Of a stretch of 64,000 nt of DNA, positions 60,832 to 64,000 are shown piece after piece (position 1 is the first letter of the stretch; the number at the start of each line of letters is the position of its first letter). Below the pieces are notes generated by a model. It saw only the letters and a program-made list of their open reading frames with translations, did no database searches and was not told the origin of the DNA. The stretch covers positions 160,410 to 224,409 of the forward strand of contig RZYC01000001.1 of assembly GCA_009930475.1 (NCBI GenBank), in the 5' to 3' direction. Position numbers and translations under genes: made by a program. Source of the DNA: Spartobacteria bacterium (GTDB lineage: Bacteria; Verrucomicrobiota; Kiritimatiellia; RZYC01).

Positions 60832-62058
60832 ATGGCGCTGCCCTGTTCGCTTTTTTTAGCGCTGAAATACTTACGGCCGAAACGCACGTTTATCTCTACG
60901 GTAACCGTGCTTTCGGTTTTGGGTGTGTTGCTGGGTGTGGCGGTATTGATCATTGTTTTGTCGGTGATGTCAGGATTTGATGATATGTGGCGTGACAAAA
61001 TCCTGGGATTTAACGCTCATATCACGGTTTCCGGCTGGACGGTGGTGGACAATGACGCGGCACTGATACGGGAAATCAATAAAGTTCCCGGAGTAACCGG
61101 ATCGGCCCCCTACATACAGGGACTGGTTTTTGTGCAAAAGGATGACCGTTTGCACACGCCGATTATGCGGGGTATTGATCCTGATTTAGAAGCGACGATC
61201 AGCCGCGTGCCGGAGCATATGAAAAGCGGCGTATTTTCTGTGGATGACGATGAAATGGTCATCGGTGCAGATATGGCACGGCGTCTGGGAGTACGGGTGG
61301 GCGACTCCGTCCTTGTGTATTCCCCGCGATCCTTTATGTCATCGGACGAACTGTTTTTACCCAAAGAATTAACTATCAGCGGCATTTTTGAGGTCGGGAT
61401 GTGGGATTTTGATATGGGATATGCGCTGGTGTCGATGGATACCGCGCGGGATCTCAGCGGTCTTTCCTCGGGAGTACACGGCATTCAGGTCATGACAGAA
61501 AATCCCTATGCCGCGAACGAAACCTCGGCAGAAATACGTGATGCCATCGGTCCGGGCTACAGCATACAGACATGGATGCAGATGAATCGTCAGTTATTCT
61601 CCGCGTTAAAGGTGGAAAAAAACATGATGTTCTTCTTACTGATATTCATCACGGTGGTGGCGGCATTCGGCATAACCAACACGTTAATCACCATGACCGT
61701 ACAGAAAACGCGGGAGATCGGGCTGTTAAAGGCGCTGGGATATCCGTCGGGAACGATCATGCGCATATTTCTCTGGCAGGGATGGATTTCCGGTTTGATC
61801 GGAACGGTATCGGGAATCATCACCGGGCTGCTGGTGGTGCATTTCAGAAACGACATGATGGGGTGGCTCTCCCGAACTTTTGGCTGGGAACTGTTCCCCA
61901 AGGAACTGTACCATCTGACAGAAATTCCGGCATCCATCTCGGTGGTTGATATTTCACTGATCGCATTGGCCGTGATGGTGATCTGCACCTTTGCCGGTGT
62001 CATACCTGCGTACCGGGCCGCCCGATTAGAACCTGCGAGGGCCCTGCGCTATGAGTAA
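60832..62058 (+). CDS. lolC: Lipoprotein-releasing ABC transporter permease (LolC/LolE family)
   Basis: This 408-residue FtsX/MacB-type permease extracts outer-membrane lipoproteins from the inner membrane. It has an N-terminal TM (TVTVLSVLGVLLGVAVLIIVLS), a periplasmic domain (about 50-260), and three C-terminal TMs (FLLIFITVVAAFGITNTLI, GWISGLIGTVSGIITGLL, ISLIALAVMVICTFAGVIPA). The conserved VQKTREIGLLKALGYP coupling segment contacts the ATPase. A single permease gene suggests a homodimer or a LolF-like arrangement. It overlaps lolD by 8 bp. Confidence 0.9.
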   Translation: MALPCSLFLALKYLRPKRTFISTVTVLSVLGVLLGVAVLIIVLSVMSGFDDMWRDKILGFNAHITVSGWTVVDNDAALIREINKVPGVTGSAPYIQGLVFVQKDDRLHTPIMRGIDPDLEATISRVPEHMKSGVFSVDDDEMVIGADMARRLGVRVGDSVLVYSPRSFMSSDELFLPKELTISGIFEVGMWDFDMGYALVSMDTARDLSGLSSGVHGIQVMTENPYAANETSAEIRDAIGPGYSIQTWMQMNRQLFSALKVEKNMMFFLLIFITVVAAFGITNTLITMTVQKTREIGLLKALGYPSGTIMRIFLWQGWISGLIGTVSGIITGLLVVHFRNDMMGWLSRTFGWELFPKELYHLTEIPASISVVDISLIALAVMVICTFAGVIPAYRAARLEPARALRYE

Positions 62059-62767
62059 CTCGATCCTTAAGATGGAACAGGTACACAAGTCCTACAAAGA
62101 ACTGGCGGTTCCGCTGCACATTCTCAAGGGCGTTACACTGGACGTAAGCGAGGGTGTCATCTGGTCGATCATGGGCAGCAGCGGCGCGGGAAAAAGTACC
62201 CTGCTGCATGTGATGGGGGGGCTGGATCGTCCCACGAGCGGCCGGGTGGTCTTCATGGGGCAGGACATCTATCGATTATCGTCAGCCAGGCGGTCCCGCC
62301 TGCTGGCGGCAGAGATCGGCTTCGTATTTCAATCCTATCATTTATTGCCGGAACTGACGGTACTGGAAAACGTCATGCTTCCCGCCATGGGACTGCGCGG
62401 AGCGTGGCGCAGTCAGGCCAGGAACCGCGCTCGGGCGATGGAGCTGCTCACACGGGTGGGGCTGGAACCCCGGCATGATCATCGCCCCACGGAACTATCG
62501 GGTGGCGAACAGCAGCGAGCCTCTTTGGCACGATCCCTGATGAACGGTCCGTCCCTGCTGCTGGCGGACGAACCGACAGGCAATCTGGATTCAGAAACGG
62601 GCGGGACGGTGCTGGACTATCTTTTTGAAATGGTGCGAGAACATGGTATTACCATGCTGATGGTCACCCACGATGATCTTGTTGCCCGTCGGGCGGACGC
62701 CATACATCATCTGCGTGACGGCATGCTGGATTGTGACTTATCTTCAGCCGCCGAGGGCGTTACGTGA
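62051..62767 (+). CDS. lolD: Lipoprotein-releasing ABC transporter ATP-binding protein LolD
   Basis: This 238-residue ABC ATPase has Walker [10 protein letters not shown], the signature [15 protein letters not shown], Walker [13 protein letters not shown] and the switch His in TMLMVTHDD. It powers the LolC permease encoded immediately upstream. The ATG sits within the last codons of lolC, giving an 8-bp overlap that implies coupled translation. The 3' end overlaps the convergent histidine kinase by 8 bp, and no terminator is visible. Confidence 0.92.
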   Translation: MSNSILKMEQVHKSYKELAVPLHILKGVTLDVSEGVIWSIMGSSGAGKSTLLHVMGGLDRPTSGRVVFMGQDIYRLSSARRSRLLAAEIGFVFQSYHLLPELTVLENVMLPAMGLRGAWRSQARNRARAMELLTRVGLEPRHDHRPTELSGGEQQRASLARSLMNGPSLLLADEPTGNLDSETGGTVLDYLFEMVREHGITMLMVTHDDLVARRADAIHHLRDGMLDCDLSSAAEGVT

Positions 62768-64000
62768 GGGGGTGACTGCGCCGGGCCGTAACTGCTCTGG
62801 CGATAATTTCTCCAAGCCGTTTGCTCGGGCAGGGTTTGACAATGGTTTCAAAAAGGCCCTGATCCTGCATAGCCCTGATATTGATATCGCTGGTAAAACC
62901 TGAAGACAGAATGACGGGAACATCCGGGTCGATTTTTGCCATCTGTTCAAAACAGTCTCTTCCGGTCATCCCGGGCATAATCATGTCCAGCACCACCGCA
63001 TCAAGTTGCCGGTGATTCTGTTCGAAGACCTTCACGCCGCTTTCCCCGCTGTCCGCCAACAGAACATGATAGCCCATATCTTCCAGAATAGCCTCGTTTG
63101 TTGCCCTGATAATTTTATCATCGTCGATTACCAGGATCGTACAATCATCGTAGGTGGCGTATTCTGACGGCATCGGCGGCGCGACGGCCACGGATGATAT
63201 CAACGGGAAATAGGTTTTAAAAACCGACCCCTCAGAGGGCACGCTGAAGGCCGTGATCATACCATGATGCTGTTTGATGATGCCATACACGGTAGACAGT
63301 CCCAGACCGGTGCCTTTCCCCATTTTCTTTGTGGAAAAGAACGGCTCAAAGAGGTGATCCATGTCTTTGCTTTCAATGCCCATGCCATCATCATGCACCT
63401 CGCATACAATATACTTACCCGGAATCAGATCAAAGGGACTGTTTTTACAGAACGCATCTTCCAGTTCAACGAGCTGCGTGCGGATATGGATATGGCCAAC
63501 ACGACCGATAGCCTGGCTGGCGTTAATGCACAGATTGAGAAACAGCGTCTGCAGCAGCGATGCATCGCCATTGATCGTGTGCTGATCCGTGAGCAGTTCG
63601 GTATGCAGCCCGATATCCTTACTTATTCCATGTCGTGCGATTTCTACGGTATCGACGATGACTTGATTAAGATCCGTCGGGGTAAAATCAACGGGGCTGC
63701 TGCGGCTGAAAACCAGCATTTTACTTGTCAGGTCGGCGGCCTCCGTAGCGGCATCGTCGATCAGACCCAAAAACTTCCTGCCCTGTTCAGAGTGGACATG
63801 TTTCTGCAAAATGTCCACCGAGCTGAGGATACCGCCCAGCATGTTATTAAAGTCATGGGCAATGCCGCCCGCAAGTTGTCCCAGTGCTTCCATTTTACGA
63901 TTTTGCTGAAGCCGTTTCTGCAACGCGTCTTCTGCCGTAATATCACGAAAAACGATTACCACGCCCAGTACAGGACTTGTTGGACGCGCCTGGATGAGCG
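62760..64000 (-). CDS. Hybrid histidine kinase (partial, continues past the window)
   Basis: This is the C-terminal part of a two-component sensor kinase. It shows the end of a PAS domain (VIVFRDITAEDALQKRLQQN) and the HisKA box KMEALGQLAGGIAHDFNNML with the phospho-acceptor His. HATPase motifs VHDDGMGIESKDMDHLFEPF and GTGLGLSTVYGI follow. The C-terminal receiver domain has LVIDDDKIIR, the phospho-acceptor Asp in DAVVLDMIMPGMTG, and a late Lys (IVKPCP). The reading frame is open up to base 64000, so the start and any transmembrane or sensor region are outside. The ligand and output are unknown. Confidence 0.9.
   Translation of the reverse strand, partial: LIQARPTSPVLGVVIVFRDITAEDALQKRLQQNRKMEALGQLAGGIAHDFNNMLGGILSSVDILQKHVHSEQGRKFLGLIDDAATEAADLTSKMLVFSRSSPVDFTPTDLNQVIVDTVEIARHGISKDIGLHTELLTDQHTINGDASLLQTLFLNLCINASQAIGRVGHIHIRTQLVELEDAFCKNSPFDLIPGKYIVCEVHDDGMGIESKDMDHLFEPFFSTKKMGKGTGLGLSTVYGIIKQHHGMITAFSVPSEGSVFKTYFPLISSVAVAPPMPSEYATYDDCTILVIDDDKIIRATNEAILEDMGYHVLLADSGESGVKVFEQNHRQLDAVVLDMIMPGMTGRDCFEQMAKIDPDVPVILSSGFTSDINIRAMQDQGLFETIVKPCPSKRLGEIIARAVTARRSHPLT

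Overview
The window is dense bacterial chromosome with 45 protein-coding genes, no rRNA or tRNA that I can recognise, no CRISPR array and no prophage. The likely source is a Gram-negative member of the PVC group, perhaps Kiritimatiellota or Lentisphaerota. This is an inference. It rests on mevalonate-pathway genes, a Lol lipoprotein-sorting pair (hence an outer membrane), a prepilin-type protein, very large secreted proteins with DxDxDG calcium-type repeats, and REP-type tyrosine transposases. No single marker gene settles the taxon.

Layout. 1-3317: CCA-adding enzyme, mevalonate kinase and diphosphomevalonate decarboxylase in an overlapping operon. 3435-7431: dicarboxylate symporter, RecA and a PAS/SpoIIE-type phosphatase. 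7644-20019: a giant transglutaminase-like/hydrolase fusion, a lone flagellin, a phosphohexomutase, a prepilin-type protein, LarE overlapping a 12-repeat GND-Y/HEAT protein, and a 32-residue basic protein. 20154-29215: threonine synthase, YgeW-type carbamoyltransferase, CYTH protein, SecA and MutS. 29212-30887: a six-TM protein beside a REP-type transposase. 31060-39588: one 2842-residue secreted protein joining a GH13 amylase module to a GH57-like module. 39747-45001: uracil permease, UbiA prenyltransferase, CPBP protease, AmrS and prephenate dehydratase. 44991-50248 (minus strand): CstA and a tight operon of nitroreductase, 2TM protein, acetyltransferase, prenyl diphosphate synthase and a secreted protein. 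50794-58252: nucleoside transporter, truncated NCS2 permease, cell-wall amidase, polyprenyl sugar transferase and a Sel1/CBM48 membrane protein. 58258-64000: second transposase, LysRS-LolC-LolD, and a hybrid histidine kinase cut by the window edge.

How the genes fit together. Isoprenoid supply (mevalonate kinase, decarboxylase, prenyl diphosphate synthase) leads to polyprenyl-using enzymes (UbiA and the undecaprenyl sugar transferase). Secretion and envelope work (SecA, LolCD, the amidase, the sugar transferase) matches several very large predicted exported proteins. Alpha-glucan themes recur in the GH13/GH57 protein and in the CBM48 domain of the Sel1 protein.

The most interesting non-coding signal is a set of palindromes built on TTCCAATnATTGGAA. 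Three triplets occur, at 23421-23498, 39649-39727 and 58139-58216. In every triplet the palindrome centres are exactly 31 bp apart, about three helical turns. A second, unrelated AT-rich element with the core AAGTCTGATTAATTA occurs eight times between genes. I recognise neither as a described family.
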